DNA of 64,000 nt, from assembly GCF_042477335.2 (NCBI RefSeq), contig NC_091255.1, positions 36,434,501-36,498,500 on the forward strand. Reading direction: 5' to 3'. The DNA comes from Ovis canadensis (Eukaryota; Chordata; Mammalia; Artiodactyla; Bovidae). The notes under the pieces are model-generated. The model was not told the origin of the DNA, ran no database searches, and saw only the letters and a list, made by a program, of their open reading frames with translations. The translations under genes were made by a program, and so were the position numbers. Below, in pieces: positions 37,140 through 48,070 of this stretch; within the stretch, counting starts at the first letter, position 1; the number at the start of each line of letters is the position of its first letter.

Positions 37140-38240
37140 TTCCTCCGGTCCGGTGGCCCTTGAGCTTAGAAGAAAAGCCAAGACCATCCTGGCCTCCCTC
37201 CCTGGCTGCTACTCGGTCGCCGGAACAGTACTGGGGCACTCCGGGTCGAAAGCCACCGTGCCCGTGAACAGATGGTTGCGGATTATACGCTTTGTCCCGG
37301 GAAACTCTTACCCGCTAGCGTTTCAGCGATGGCCACAGAAGGGAAGAGATCTGCAAGCTGCTTCCGGTTCTGTAAGTTTCCGCAAGATCTCGCGAGACCG
37401 ATGTTTCTTGAGCAAGAGAGGCGCGGAGTTTGAACGCGGAGAGGAAACTGGAAGACATCAATGACTATCGCCCTCTCGTGGCTCGGAGGGGAACTACGAG
37501 GGACTGCAAAACGTTTCTATAGGTCCTGGAGCCTCCGGTGGGAGTCCTGGATTTTGCAGCTGCGTCCTCTGGGAACGGTAGTTCCCGGGCGAGTGGGGGC
37601 GGGGGGCGGGAAGGGGGCTGTTCGGGGTCTTACTGTCGTGGAGGGTGTTGAGGAAGTGAGCGGCCCCAGGGACCTGTGTCCCTTCACTACCGAACACCAG
37701 GCAGGAGGGTCCTTTAACTGGGAAAAGGCGGGTCCTATATTTGACCGCCAGGTGACGCTGGGATTCCAGCTAGCTGGTCACCTCGGTTACCTGGACATCC
37801 CAGGCAAAGGCCCTGGGTCTTTCGAGTATTCGTGTCGCGTAAGCGGCTCCAGCCCGGCGCGTGCTGCTGCTTGAACACAGACGAATGTGCGAACTCTTTC
37901 GCGGGGCCCGCCAGAGATTCAGCTCCCGCCAGCGAGGGGCCTTCGAGGACTTGGACTGCGAGTACGTCCCTCCAACCCCGGGAAAATAGGACTGAACCCG
38001 GGTTTCTAACGCGCTCCCAGGTGATGCCTGGAGTGCTGGTCCGAGACCACAGCTTGAAGGAGCGCGGCTTGAGGAAGCCTCTCCACGCTAAGAGCTGTGC
38101 CCTTTTCCTCATTTTACCGTTTGCTTTCATTCAGTTCAGGATCTGATGGAAGCAGGGCTAAGGGGTGCGCGCCCCTGCAAAAGAATTGCAGTGCAAGGTG
38201 AACTCCCGCCGCGCGTCCGGCCGCGCACCTGGTAAGGGAC
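37140..38240. promoter_or_regulatory. RPL26: CpG island at the RPL26 promoter
   Basis: CG-rich sequence surrounds the RPL26 start and extends about 900 bases upstream of it (for example AGATCTCGCGAGACCG at 37385-37400 and GCGCGCCCCTGC at 38165). The palindromic TCTCGCGAGA at 37387-37396 is the known housekeeping promoter element bound by ZBTB33/BANP-type factors. Confidence 0.8.
37312..37348 (-). promoter_or_regulatory. RPL26: RPL26 noncoding first exon with 5'TOP start
   Basis: The reverse strand reads CTCTTCCCTTCTGTGGCCAT, a pyrimidine tract typical of ribosomal-protein mRNAs, followed by a GTAAGAG donor at 37310-37311. Exon 2 starts at 35917 after TTTATTTAG with CCAAA directly before the ATG. 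TSS is therefore near 37346-37348. TOP tracts place translation under mTOR/LARP1 control in general. Confidence 0.85.
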
Positions 38241-38339
38241 CGGTTTCTGTTGAATGAATAATACAGGTGTCATAGGAGAGGAAGACACGCGTTTCATGAT
38301 GCTTAAGACTTAGCTTGCAGAGTCCTAGGGGCACACACT

Positions 38340-38520
38340 GAATTTTTAACTCCTTTAATCCACCAAAGAGTCTTGCAATCCTGGTATTGTTCCATATCTC
38401 AGATGGGGACCCTGAGCCACAGAGAAGTAAGAGGAGCTCGTGCAGGTTATACAGAACCCTTAGGTTATAGACAAACCCCTGAAGGCTGGCTTCCCAGCTC
38501 CTTCTGGTAATTCCCTAAGT
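38340..38520 (-). repeat. MIR SINE relic
   Basis: CTCCTTTAATCCACCAAAGA, CATATCTCAGATGGGGACCC and GAGCCACAGAGAAGTAAG suggest antisense MIR. Confidence 0.55.
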
Positions 38521-38616
38521 GGGCCTGATTTGTAAGAACCCATTGGGTCACATCAGAGTGAGAAATCTTATGTTCTGAGGGCCCTCAATGGAGTCAGTCA
38601 AGATTGTGTTTTTTTT

Positions 38617-38712
38617 TTTTTTAAATTTTTATTTTTGGCCACACCTGCGGCATGTGGGATCTTAGCTCCCTGACCAGGGATAGAACCTTTGCTCCCTGCA
38701 GTGCTTTCATGA
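38617..38712 (-). mobile_element. CHR-type SINE fragment
   Basis: T run, GGCCACACCTGCGGCATGTG and CCTGACCAGGGATAGAACC; the right end is cut short. Confidence 0.8.
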
Positions 38713-38814
38713 TTTAAAAATAGTTTTGTTCTTAAATATGCTGTGAAGATACCGTCCAGGATTTTATTTGTAGTTCAGAAATTTAGGGAGAGCAGAATTC
38801 CTCTGCCGCAATTC

Positions 38815-38985
38815 TTTTCAGCAAATGTTCATGGAACATCTTTTATGGGGCCAGCCTAGAGTTGCACACTGGAGTCACAAAATCAAACTAGTCAAAATTT
38901 CTTCCTACAGGAAGCTCACTGTCTAAGAGGAGAGAGAAACAAGGAAATCAACCACCTTAGAAGCCCAGAAAAGTGCTCACTGAGC
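38815..38985. repeat. L2-like relic
   Basis: AAATGTTCATGGAACATCTT and TACAGGAAGCTCACTGTCTA recall the widespread L2/MIR-era repeat ending in a GAGCTCA block. Tentative. Confidence 0.45.
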
Positions 38986-39101
38986 CCAATTGCCCTTAGG
39001 TGCTTCTCTGCTTGGAGAACAGAAGAGGACTCCCAGGTCAGGGAAGACCTGGGGTGAAGTCACCCTTGACTGACTTTTGAAGAATGTTACAATTAGCTCC
39101 T

Positions 39102-39175
39102 CCTGTTGATGTATGGCAGAAACCAACACAACATTGTAAAGCAATTACCCTCCAATTAAAAATAGATTAAAAAAA
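39102..39175 (+). mobile_element. Very short L1 3' end insertion
   Basis: TGTATGGCAGAAACCAACAC and TTGTAAAGCAATTACCCTCC, then an A tail, match the 3' end of ruminant L1. The 11-base duplication AATTAGCTCCT is at 39091-39101 and 39176-39186. Confidence 0.8.
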
Positions 39176-39186
39176 AATTAGCTCCT

Positions 39187-39762
39187 GGAGGCAGTGGGAA
39201 TAGCTTGAGGGAAGGGGCATGGAGGTGTGAAGTCCATGACACAGTGTCTCCAGGAGCCAGGTCCTTGTGGCTGGCATGAGAGGCATTCAGACAGGAGCCC
39301 ATGGGGTGCTGAGGTTGATCTGAGTTTGAGTTGCGTGCGGATAGTCATGGAAGACTCAGAAGGTTCCTGCCTTCCTGCTTGCCTTCCTTTCTGGTTTCTG
39401 CTGCCTTACCCCCTTCTTATCTCTCTTCAGGTCTCGCCATCGTCTTCCTCTCTTCCCACCAAGGTCTTCTCTGTTTCTTCAGCCTCCCCATCCTTCTTCC
39501 TTGTCACCCAACCCTCTCAGGCCTCTCTACTTCCTTCTCTCCATGCAACACAGTCCTCATAATTAAACTTCAGCCCACCACGTGGAAGCATAATCACTTT
39601 ATACAGTATGAAGCTGGATGGAAATTGTACCCACAGAGGGAGATGACTGCTGGCCTAGTTACAGTATGTTTATCCTCACCAGTGTCTGTTGGGTGTCTTG
39701 GCTCCGCCCCCACTTGATCCTCTGGGCCTCCCCTGGCTGCCCTCTCTCTCCGCATTGTTCTT
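39187..39762. other. Unique-looking intergenic sequence
   Basis: A plus-strand frame of about 110-130 codons exists at 39227-39717 but is C/T-rich with no domain, and no splice or promoter context supports a gene. Confidence 0.35.
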
Positions 39763-39776
39763 ACATGAGTCCTTTT

Positions 39777-39822
39777 GTTGTTGTCGTTGAGCCTTAACCA
39801 CTGGACTGCCAAGGAAGTCCCC
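39777..39822 (-). mobile_element. Short CHR-type SINE fragment
   Basis: CTTAACCACTGGACTGCCAA and GGAAGTCCC only. Flanked by ACATGAGTCCTTTT (39764-39777) and ACACGAGTCTTTTT (39823-39836). Confidence 0.75.
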
Positions 39823-39831
39823 ACACGAGTC

Positions 39832-40151
39832 TTTTTTCTTTTTTTAAGAGCGATTTATTTATTTATGGCTACGCTGGGTCTTCATTGCTGCATATGGGCT
39901 TTTTCTAGTTGTGGCAAGTGGGGGCTACTCTTCCTTGCAGTGCACAGGCTTCTCGCTATGGTAGCTTCTCTTGTTGAGAAGCCCAGGCTCGAGGCACATG
40001 GTTTTTACTAATTATAGCTCTCTGGCTCAGTAGCTGTGGCACGTGGTCTTAGTTGCTCTGCCACATGTGGGATCTTCCTGGAGCAGGGATCGAACCCTTG
40101 TCCCCTGCATTCGCAAGCGGGTTCTTAACCATTGTGTCACCAGGAAGTCCC
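39832..40151 (-). mobile_element. CHR-type SINE, long form
   Basis: Antisense long form: GGCTACGCTGGGTCTTCATT, GGATCGAACCCTTGTCCCC, GTCACCAGGAAGTCCC. The exact duplication CCACACGAGTC is at 39821-39831 and 40152-40162. Confidence 0.9.
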
Positions 40152-40211
40152 CCACACGAGTCCTTTTAAACTGGCTCTTAGGGTCATCCTGAGAGTGGTC
40201 TTTGAGTAGCC

Positions 40212-40357
40212 CTAGATGGTTGGATGGCATCACCGACTCAATGGACATGGGTCTGGGTGAACTCCAGGAGTTGGTGATGGACAGGGAGGCCTGGCATGCT
40301 GTGGTTCATGGGGTCGCAAAGAGTCGGACACGACTGAGTGACTGAACTGAACTGAAG
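40212..40357 (+). mobile_element. BovB LINE 3' end
   Basis: AGATGGTTGGATGGCATCAC to GACTGAACTGAACTGAAG, the terminal ~145 bases in sense orientation. Confidence 0.88.
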
Positions 40358-40369
40358 ACACTAAAGCGG

Positions 40370-41149
40370 GTATTATCCAGGTTTCATGCCTGCATCCCTG
40401 GACTAAACTTGTTTTCTGGACACCAGGCCATCATGTTTGTTTGTTCACTGGTTCATTTGTTTATCCATTCACTTAGGCATGCTTAAAATATTTATCCAGT
40501 TTTGACTCTTTGCTAATGATCTTACCAAGATCAGTGAGATCTAGCCTCTCCTCAAGGAGCAGGCCATCTAGAAGAAGGAGACGGACTTGTAATGAAGTGT
40601 CTAGGGAGGATGACGGGATGCGGGGGAGGGCATGGGGTGGGACACAGTGGAGAAGCAGACAATTCATTACATGTTGTGTGATGTGGCAAAAAAAAAAAAA
40701 AAAAGGTGGGACCCAGAGAAATGCATAGGAACTTAGGAACGCTGACAGTATTAAACTTTTTACCTTCCTCCCTGGGGTGCCCATTAAGCCTAAGATGTCA
40801 CACCTTGGACCAGACAAACCAGCCCCTCGGAGCCGGTAGCTGACACTCTGGAACCACAGAACAAGCAGTCTGGCAGCTTTCAAACTTTCTTGGGGCCCAC
40901 TCCTCACTCACCAGGCAACAGGTGTGTACACTGAAGATATCTTTAGCTTCTAATATAATTTTTCAATTTAATGTTTGAATAATCCATACATTTACTTGGC
41001 TCAGATATCCAAAATGCCAAAGTTGAAGAGAGACGTTCCTTTCCTGTTCCATCATTTTCTCATCCCCTTCCACAACTGATCACTCTTTTTTTTTTTTTTT
41101 CAAATCTTCTCAGTTGCTTTATGCACAAATAAGCAAATCGGAAAGTAGA
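40370..41149. other. Intergenic, old repeat scraps
   Basis: TTTGTTTATCCATTCACTTA and CTCAAGGAGCAGGCCATCTA (40440-40570) look L2-like. A and T runs lie at 40687-40704 and 41086-41100. No gene supported. Confidence 0.4.
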
Positions 41150-41277
41150 TTCTTTTTTTATTCTTTCAGCTGTGCCCCACAGCATGTGGGATCTTAGTTC
41201 CCTGACCAGGGATGGAACCTGGGCCCCCTGCATTGGGAGAGGGGAGTCCTAATCACTGGCCAGCCAGGGAAGTGCCC
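41150..41277 (-). mobile_element. CHR-type SINE
   Basis: TTCAGCTGTGCCCCACAGCA, CCTGACCAGGGATGGAACCT, CAGCCAGGGAAGTGCCC, antisense. Confidence 0.88.
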
Positions 41278-41595
41278 TGGAAAGTAAATTCTTATCCCCC
41301 GACTTTGGACACAAATCGTACAATCAATCAGACATCCAACTCCACCCCTTGCCTTTGCCCATTGGCCACTGGGTCTTGCAGACTTTCCGGGTCGGTTTGC
41401 AGGTCCTTCCTTGTTCTGTTCTTTTCAGGTCTTTCCTTGTTCTTGTTCAGGTTTTCGCGATTCTTGGTTTTTAGGAACAATAGTGCAATTGTATAACATA
41501 TGTTGATGCCCCAACATGCAAGCATATCTGTCGGATACATTTCTAGAATTTCTGGGTCCAAGTGGACATTTTGATAATGTCAAATTTCCCTTCCT
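41278..41595. other. Intergenic, not assigned
   Basis: Contains TTGTATAACATATGTTGATG and CATTTCTAGAATTTCTGGGT, faintly L1-like, and a C/T-rich run with three CTTGTTCT-type repeats near 41408-41450. No gene seen. Confidence 0.35.
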
Positions 41596-41763
41596 GTTTA
41601 TTTTTTCTTTTTTAATATTTATTTGGCTGCACTGAATCTTAGTAGCAGCGTGAAGGATCTTTAATCTTCGTTGAGGCATGTGGGAACTATTTCCCTGACC
41701 AGGGATCGAACCCAGGCCCCCTCCATTGGGAATCTTAACCACTGAACCATCAGGGAAGTTTCC
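41596..41763 (-). mobile_element. CHR-type SINE
   Basis: ATATTTATTTGGCTGCACTG, CCTGACCAGGGATCGAACCC, GAACCATCAGGGAAG, antisense. Confidence 0.88.
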
Positions 41764-41807
41764 TTCTTAGGGGTTTTATCAATATACCTTGCTACTGACC
41801 CCACCTG

Positions 41808-42012
41808 GGCTTCCCAAGTGGCACAGTGGTAAAGAATCTGCCTGCCAATGCGGGAGACACAGGTTTGATCCCTGGGTGGGGAAGATCCCCTGAAGCAGGA
41901 AATGACAACCCACTCCAGTATTCTTGCCTGGAAAATTCCATGGACAAAGGAGCCTGGTGGGCTACCAATATTGCAAAGAGTCAGGCACGACTGAGCACGC
42001 ACACACACAAGC
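41808..42012 (+). mobile_element. Bov-tA SINE
   Basis: GGGCTTCCCAAGTGGCACAG head, CAGGTTTGATCCCTGGGTGG box, GAGTCAGGCACGACTGAGCA, then a CA tail. Confidence 0.92.
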
Positions 42013-42738
42013 ACCCCAGCCTCACCTCTGTCCCTCAGCTTTGGCAACAGTGGGTTTTGAAACTTTCAGGGTTTGACAATTGAATAGGTGAAAATTGAGA
42101 TGCCAAGCAGAAGTGTAATTTGCATTCCTTTCCCAAATGTGGCTGAGTAGATGTTTAAGAGCCATTCAAATCTGAGTTTTCGGACCATTTTTTTCATCTA
42201 AAATGAATAATCCTAGAAGTCCAAGCTCAGCACTTCCCACATGTATCTGCAATTCATCTTAAATTTTTGAGAAAATATAGACCTTTATTAAAAAAAAACA
42301 AAACAGCTTTTGACATTCTTTGAAAATGAAAGAAGTTCCATCTGTAAGTCACCGCTGAACAGTATGGAAACACTAGAGGCATTTTGAAATTGACTTTTGG
42401 CAAACACAATAGAGTCTGCAAAGACTTAAAATCAGGTTCCCCAAAATTCATGACAGTGTTTAAAGCAGCCTGGCTGTGATTAAAACAGATTCACTAGAGT
42501 CTTTGTTAATTTAACATTTTATTTCCTATAATAAATATTTTCCCCATGAATTCACCTGTACTTCCCCCAATAGCACCTGTATTCTCTTGACTTGAAAATA
42601 TCAGAAGGAAGCCCAGAGGTGCTTTAGATCAACTCTCCTTGTGCCCTGACACCCCCTGCAGTGTGGACCCCTCCACTAATGGTCTCCAAATGACCACAGG
42701 CTTATGGACAGGCTTTTAGGAGCTGGGTGAGCAGCAGG
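42013..42738. other. Unique-looking intergenic sequence
   Basis: AT-rich; no gene or repeat family confidently recognised. Confidence 0.35.
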
Positions 42739-42950
42739 GTGGGCTTCCCAGGTGGCTCAGTGGTAGAGTCTTCCTGCCAATAATGCAGATTCAGGTTTGA
42801 TCCCTGAGTCAGGAAGATCCCCTGGAGAAGCAAATGGCAACCCACACCAGTATTCTTGCCTGGAGAATCCCATGGACAGAGGAGCCTAGTGGGCTACAGC
42901 CCATGGGGGTCGCAAAAGAGCTGGACACGGCTGAGCCACCAAACAACAAG
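42739..42950 (+). mobile_element. Bov-tA SINE
   Basis: GGTGGGCTTCCCAGGTGGCT head, CAGGTTTGATCCCTGAGTCA box, GAGCTGGACACGGCTGAGCC tail region. Confidence 0.92.
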
Positions 42951-44408
42951 AGGCAGGGCTCTATGTCTTGCCCCACGCGTAGCAAGCTCCGCTGAGAGAG
43001 GCGTGTGCTACGGAGGGCATGGCTGCTGCAACACCTGGGCTGCGATAAACCACCCATTCGAGAAAGCTTGAGGGTTTTGCTGTTTTTAACCCTAAAATTA
43101 AGATGATGGCCCATTTACTTGTGGGCCTTAATAAACAGGAAATAGCTGTTCCCAAATGGCTCACTCCCCAGATAAGGCCCAACCTGAGCCTTTTCTAGTG
43201 TCCTCCTGAAGGACCCCCAGCTCAGGTGGCGTCCCCAGGTGACATGACCTTGGCCAGAGGCTGATAGCAGCTGGGTTCCGTGTTCACTGAGATAGAAGCG
43301 TCCCTGCCAAGCACAGCTGTTTTCCTCCCCACCCTTCCTCACCCAGCCCAGCCTGGGAATCCACCCCAGGAACTGGCCTGGCTGGTGTGGCCTCTAATGA
43401 GTGGTTGGTCACAGGCTGGGCGGGAGGCGGGAGCCCCCAGGGGCTCATGTGCCCACATAGTTCTCAGCTGACTCAGGTCCCAGCCACCAGACAGCTCCTG
43501 CACTGCCCACCTGGCAGGCCATCCTTGAAAACCCCAGGACTCAAAATCTGGGCCATTGTTGGGCTGGAGGGGCTTTGGGAGCCCTCTAGCTCTGTTCGTG
43601 GGCCATTCTGCTGGCCTCCACCTCTGTCAGCAAACCTCTGATTCCCGACGTGGCCTCAGCTCCCCTTTTCTGTCCCTTCTCCCAGGAATTCTGGGCCACA
43701 GCCCCTGAGCTCAGCCTCTCCCTTAGGGAAGACCTTCCAGACTGGTGGTTCCAGGGGTAGGAAGGCACGCACCTAACTGGGGGGGTCAGGGGCAGGGTGG
43801 AGGGATGGTGCTGAGATTCTGGGGAGCACATGTGCCTTGGTCCCTGTGCCACCCTATCCCTTCTGTTTGTTCCTGGGAGCACACCAGGGATCCTGGCCCG
43901 GAGTTCTGACCTGGAGGGGTCTCACCTGTGGGCCCCCTCCAGCAGGAGGTGCCCCAACTCGGAGTCCCACCTGGCTTTGGGTAGGTCACCTGGCAGATGG
44001 GGACACCCACAGGTAGGGCAGCTACCCACCACACCCCCAACCTCGCTGGGTTCTAGCCTAGAGGAGGGACGCGTATCTGCTGAGGAATACCCCCACTGTG
44101 GTTTCTGAGGAGGGGTGTCCATCACATTTCCTCCCTGGTCTGGAACCTGGAGCTTCCTTCTCAGCTCAGAGTTCCCCTGCCCCACCCAAACTCTTGCCTC
44201 AGAGGTCCTGCCTTCTGGTCCTTTCTGATCCCTGCTGGGAGCAAAGAGCCTGGTGATGCCAGTCAGCACCCTAACACCCCATCTCTGCCCCAGGCTGCCC
44301 CTGAGGCTCCGCTGGCCCAAGGCCGCGCTGGGGCCCCTCCCAGGCCATGGCCAGCCTGGCTGTGCGAGCGGGCAGCTTCCAGTGGGGCTCTCTGACTGGT
44401 GCCCCCAC
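42951..44408. other. RNF222 3' flank / 3' UTR region
   Basis: GC-rich, repeat-poor sequence directly after the RNF222 stop on its strand. It probably contains its 3' UTR. A TTATTAAGG-type AT-rich spot (reverse TTTATTA, near 43127-43136) is a weak poly(A) candidate. Open frames here overlap on both strands and show no domain. Confidence 0.4.
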
Positions 44409-45035
44409 TCACGCCTGCTTCCTCACCAGCAGCACCCAGGGGAGGATGGCGGCCACCACGGCCACCACGGCAATGAGGGTGATGAGCAGCAGGGCCCGGG
44501 AGCGGCAGCAGAAGGACCGGGTGGAGCTGGGCGCCGGGGAGGCCCCGGAGAGCTCTGCCAGGCTGCGCCGCGGCAGGACACTGTCCTGCTCCCCGAGGGG
44601 CATCCCATGGCGGCTGATGATGAAGATCTGTGGCTCCCGAGGCAGGCCGGGCGGCGGGTCCAAGGGCAGCTGGCCCGGGGACGATCTCCAGACTGGCTGG
44701 GAGAGGGCTAGGGGGTTGGCGTGGCCCAGGGCATCCGGCAGTGGTGTGGGGGGCAGGCCCACAGGCACAGCCAGGATCTGGGAGCTCTTGTCTAGCTTGG
44801 CGGGCCAGCGGGAGCTCTTCCTGCTGAGGAAGGTGACGTAGCGGCAGATGGGGCAGACAATGGTCCTCTGGACCTGGCCGTCCACGCGCGTGGACAGGAG
44901 GTACTTGACCAGGCAGTCATGGCAGAACACGTGGCCGCAGCTCAGCGTCCGACTGGCGCCCTGCAGCTCTCGGAACTTCTCGTAGCACACGGGGCACTCG
45001 CTGCCCGAGCTGTCCTTGCTCTCGCCCTCAGACAT
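44409..45035 (-). CDS. RNF222: RING finger protein 222 (RNF222)
   Basis: A single coding exon on the reverse strand, 208 residues from the ATG at 45035. A RING-HC domain lies at the N-terminus: C14, C17, C33, H35, C38, C41, C61, C64, with [10 protein letters not shown] and VCPIC. A Pro-rich middle follows, then [12 protein letters not shown] and a C-terminal membrane anchor at about 181-204 ([20 protein letters not shown]) followed by RKQA. It is therefore a predicted tail-anchored E3 ubiquitin ligase; substrates are unknown. The human protein is slightly longer (about 220) as I recall, the difference being in the Pro-rich middle. The long open frame above 45035 is not used: a splice acceptor CCCGCCCACAG ends at 45062, giving a 26-base leader before [11 protein letters not shown]. 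Confidence 0.93.
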   Translation of the reverse strand: MSEGESKDSSGSECPVCYEKFRELQGASRTLSCGHVFCHDCLVKYLLSTRVDGQVQRTIVCPICRYVTFLSRKSSRWPAKLDKSSQILAVPVGLPPTPLPDALGHANPLALSQPVWRSSPGQLPLDPPPGLPREPQIFIISRHGMPLGEQDSVLPRRSLAELSGASPAPSSTRSFCCRSRALLLITLIAVVAVVAAILPWVLLVRKQA

Positions 45036-45061
45036 GGCCGAGCAAGAGGGCAGGGCCCTGG

Positions 45062-46114
45062 CTGTGGGCGGGAAGGGTTGCGCATCAGCGCCTTTTCTGG
45101 CTTGGTTCCCTGCCTGTCTCCCTGCTGCCTCTCCTGCCGCTCCTCCTGAGTGGACTCCCCGAATCACACCAGGACCCTGGAGAGGAGATGAGAGGCACTT
45201 CTGGAAGGGGAGTTGGGGGACTGACAAGCAGAGATCCCAGCCACCCCCCACTGGAAGGAGGTGTACGGAGGCCAAGGTGTAGCCCCCTGATCCCTCACCA
45301 CCACTTGTGCGTCGCCTGTGGTCACCCCTCCCCTCTCCCTGGTCCCAAGCCCCCAGTGGAGGCAGCAGGACCTATTCCCCAGGGGAGGCAGGTGGCTAAG
45401 CCGAGGTTCCCCCCACCCCGCCTGGTCCAGGCTCCAGTGGGGGCTGTGTGTTGTGCCCATTGTGGCTGTTCTCAGAAAAGCCTCTGCTGCCACTCCATCA
45501 CCCTGCTCAGGCTGGCTGACCCGTACAGCTGTCCTCAGCCCCTGGCTCCCATCCCTCTATGCTGAGTGCAGCTGGAGAGCAATGAGGGATTTGAGAATAA
45601 AAGTCAGAACTTACACATCCAAATGCCAGCTGGCCAGCTGCGCAGTCACGTCAGGGAGCTGTGGGCTCCTTCCTCCACCCACCACAGCTCAGTCATCCTT
45701 CAGATTCTTCTCGGCAGCCTGCCCAAGGTTGCGAGAGAGCCTTCCAGTCAACCTCTATGAAGGCAGGTTTTCATCCTTCGAGGAAACGTCTGGTATTTGG
45801 AAATGGCCAAAGGTCACCTGGCGCCCAGTCTGGTAAAAGCAAATGAATGCCCAAGTGGCATGAGATTATTTAAAATCAAAGACACAGAGTCACCATGAAG
45901 TGACAGGTGGGTTTCAGGTGTTATCTGAGAGCTAAAGAGGGGCTCCAAGGATGCTCTCAGCAGTAGCAGTGTTGTTGAATTAAGTGCAGTTCCCCAAGTG
46001 ATGATTTGACGGGAAGCCCCTGTTTGGGTGTGTGACGCAGCGCCAATGTTCTCATTCCTCCACACGTTCCCAGTATCGCAGCTGTGTCATCTAAGTTCAT
46101 TTCCAACAGCCTGT
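45062..46114. other. RNF222 intron, unique-looking
   Basis: Repeat-poor sequence between the RNF222 coding exon and the first SINE. The overlapping frames at 45160-45840 show no domain. Confidence 0.4.
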
Positions 46115-46245
46115 TTATTTATTTATCTATTTATTGGCCTCACTAGGCAGGGTGTGGGATCTTACTTCCCTGGCCAGGGGTGGAACCCATGTTTCTGCAC
46201 TGGGAGTATGGAATCTTAACCACTGGATCGCCAGTGAAGTCCTCG
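46115..46245 (-). mobile_element. CHR-type SINE
   Basis: TTTATTTATCTATTTATTGG, CCTGGCCAGGGGTGGAACCC, GGATCGCCAGTGAAGTCC, antisense. Confidence 0.85.
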
Positions 46246-46400
46246 AACAGCCTCTTTAGAAGGACTACGGTCAAATGGTCATGTGATTGCATGGTCCTCC
46301 TGAAGGGTTACTGATGTCATATAGTCTTCCATCAAAACACCCCTGGACACACTGAGAGCTAGAGTGGTGTGTGGCAGCCCCCAAACCTGAGAGATGACAT

Positions 46401-46603
46401 TGTTGTCATTGTGTAGTTCCTCAGTCGTGTCTGACTCTTTTGTGACCCCACAGAATGTAGCTTGCTGGGCTCCTCTGTCCATGGGATCTCCCAGGCAAGA
46501 ATACTGGAGTGGGTTGCCATTTCCTTCTCCAGGGGATCTTACCGACCCAGGGATTGAACCCATGTCTCCTGCATAGGAGGGAGATTCTTTACTGCTGAGC
46601 CAC
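46401..46603 (-). mobile_element. Bov-tA SINE
   Basis: CCTCAGTCGTGTCTGACTCT, CCAGGGGATCTTACCGACCC, TACTGCTGAGCCAC. The exact 13-base duplication TGAGAGATGACAT is at 46388-46400 and 46604-46616. Confidence 0.95.
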
Positions 46604-46616
46604 TGAGAGATGACAT

Positions 46617-46904
46617 AGTGGGAACAAAACTAGTTAATGGGGAAGGACAGATGAGAATGGGTTCAATCACAGATCTTTTGGATGCTCCCTTCCCTCTTAG
46701 CTTGGTTCCAAGCCCATTTTGCCAAGTTGAAAATATCCCATAACCGACAAAGAGCACAAATATGTAGAGGTGGGGGTAGGGGACTGGCCACCCTGGTGGC
46801 AGCACCAAAGCCTTTGCAGGTGTTTTCAAACGTCGATCTCCAAGGTGGTCAGTGTGGTCTCCAGGCCAGGGGAGGGGGTTCAAGAAGCCAGACCCTGAAG
46901 CTGG
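46617..46904. other. Unique-looking sequence, RNF222 intron
   Basis: No repeat or gene recognised. Confidence 0.35.
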
Positions 46905-47080
46905 CTTCAAATCCTTGATATGCCCACTACTGTCTGTATAACCTATTTGAGCTTCAGTTTCCCATCTCTGAGGTGGGGTTGATAATAATAGTACCGGCTT
47001 CTTCTCAGAGTTGTCCAGAGTGTTAAGTGAGGTGCCACGAATGAAAAGTCTGGCACATAGTACATGCTCAGTAAATGGCT
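46905..47080 (+). repeat. MIR SINE relic
   Basis: TTGAGCTTCAGTTTCCCATC, TGATAATAATAGTACCGGCT and TCTGGCACATAGTACATGCT are clear sense MIR text. Confidence 0.8.
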
Positions 47081-47081
47081 G

Positions 47082-47452
47082 CTGTTCAGTCCTAAGAAGT
47101 GTCCAGCTCTTTGCACCCCCATGGACTGCAACACACCAGGCTTCCCTGTCCTTCAATATCTCATGGCAGACTCATGCCCGTTGAATCAGTGATGCCATCC
47201 AACCATCTCATTCTCTGTTGCCCCCTTCTCCTGCCCTGAATCTTTCCCAGCATCAGGGTCTTTTCCAGTGAGTCAGCTCTTCACACTAGGTGGCCAAATA
47301 TTGGAGCTTCAGCTTCAGCATCAGTTCTTCTGGTGAATACTCAGGGTTGATTTCCTTTAGGATTGACTGGTTTGATCTCCTTGCAGTCCAAGGGACTCTC
47401 AAGAGTCTTCTCCAACACCACAGTTCTAAAGCATCCTTTCTTTGGTGCTAGA
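47082..47452 (-). mobile_element. BovB LINE 3' fragment
   Basis: CTGTTCAGTCCTAAGAAGTG to CTAAAGCATCCTTTCTTTGG; older and more diverged than the others in the window. Confidence 0.9.
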
Positions 47453-47839
47453 TGTTGTCAATCAGGCTCAGTCCTTTCTCCTCCTAGCACCTGCCTTCCC
47501 TCTCCTCCCCAGATGTTTCTTATCATGTAGATGACTAAAAACACTCATGCCCCTGACAAAGGGCAGCTCCCCTGGAGTTAGAATAATAACCAGAGAAGAT
47601 GACAACGGAGTAGGTAAGGGATGGGCAATAGGTTACTAAGTTGGTGGTTCCAGTGTCTTAGACATTTTTATTTTATAACATGCAGTTATCTAAACTGAGG
47701 TTTTTCTCAGGATGACCTTGATTTTCCTAAGCTGACCAACTGCCAGCATATCCCCCTGCGTTTCATAACTCCCCAGGGGTGTATGGTGGCAGGTCCATCT
47801 GTCCACCCATCCATCCATCCATTCATTCATGTATCCAGT
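47453..47839. other. Intergenic/intronic, not assigned
   Basis: No gene seen. A short (CATC)n-like run starts at about 47803. Confidence 0.35.
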
Positions 47840-48070
47840 TATTCAACAATTATTTATTGAATGTTGCTGCAGGCTAGGTGCTGAGCCAGACATTGGAAAT
47901 AAGCAGTGATTAAGAAAACCCTTCAAGGGTGTTCCCTGATTGTTAGGATTGAATTCTGGGCTCTCACTGCCATGGGTTTGATTGCTGATCAGGGAACTGA
48001 GATCATGCAAGCGTGGCATGGGGGGAAAATGTCCTTCATGAAGCTTTTAGAATCTAGTGGACATTTATAA
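47840..48070. repeat. L2/MIR-era relic split by a SINE
   Basis: TTCAACAATTATTTATTGAA and GGTGCTGAGCCAGACATTGG on the left; GAAGCTTTTAGAATCTAGTG on the right of the SINE. Both belong to the same old repeat type. Confidence 0.55.
47926..48030 (+). mobile_element. CHR-type SINE, diverged
   Basis: GGGTGTTCCCTGATTGTTAG head and GATCAGGGAACTGAGATCAT 3' core, inserted in the older repeat. Confidence 0.7.

Noticed and set aside
37461-38146. Plus-strand frames upstream of RPL26
   Set aside because: They are products of low stop-codon density in a CpG island; no domain or splice logic supports a gene.
44347-44841. Plus-strand open frame of about 165 codons
   Set aside because: It is the antisense shadow of the GC-rich RNF222 coding exon; the minus strand has the RING domain and membrane anchor.
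45036-45275. 80-residue N-terminal extension of RNF222
   Set aside because: The family starts at [11 protein letters not shown] and a splice acceptor lies at 45062, so the upstream open frame is intron.
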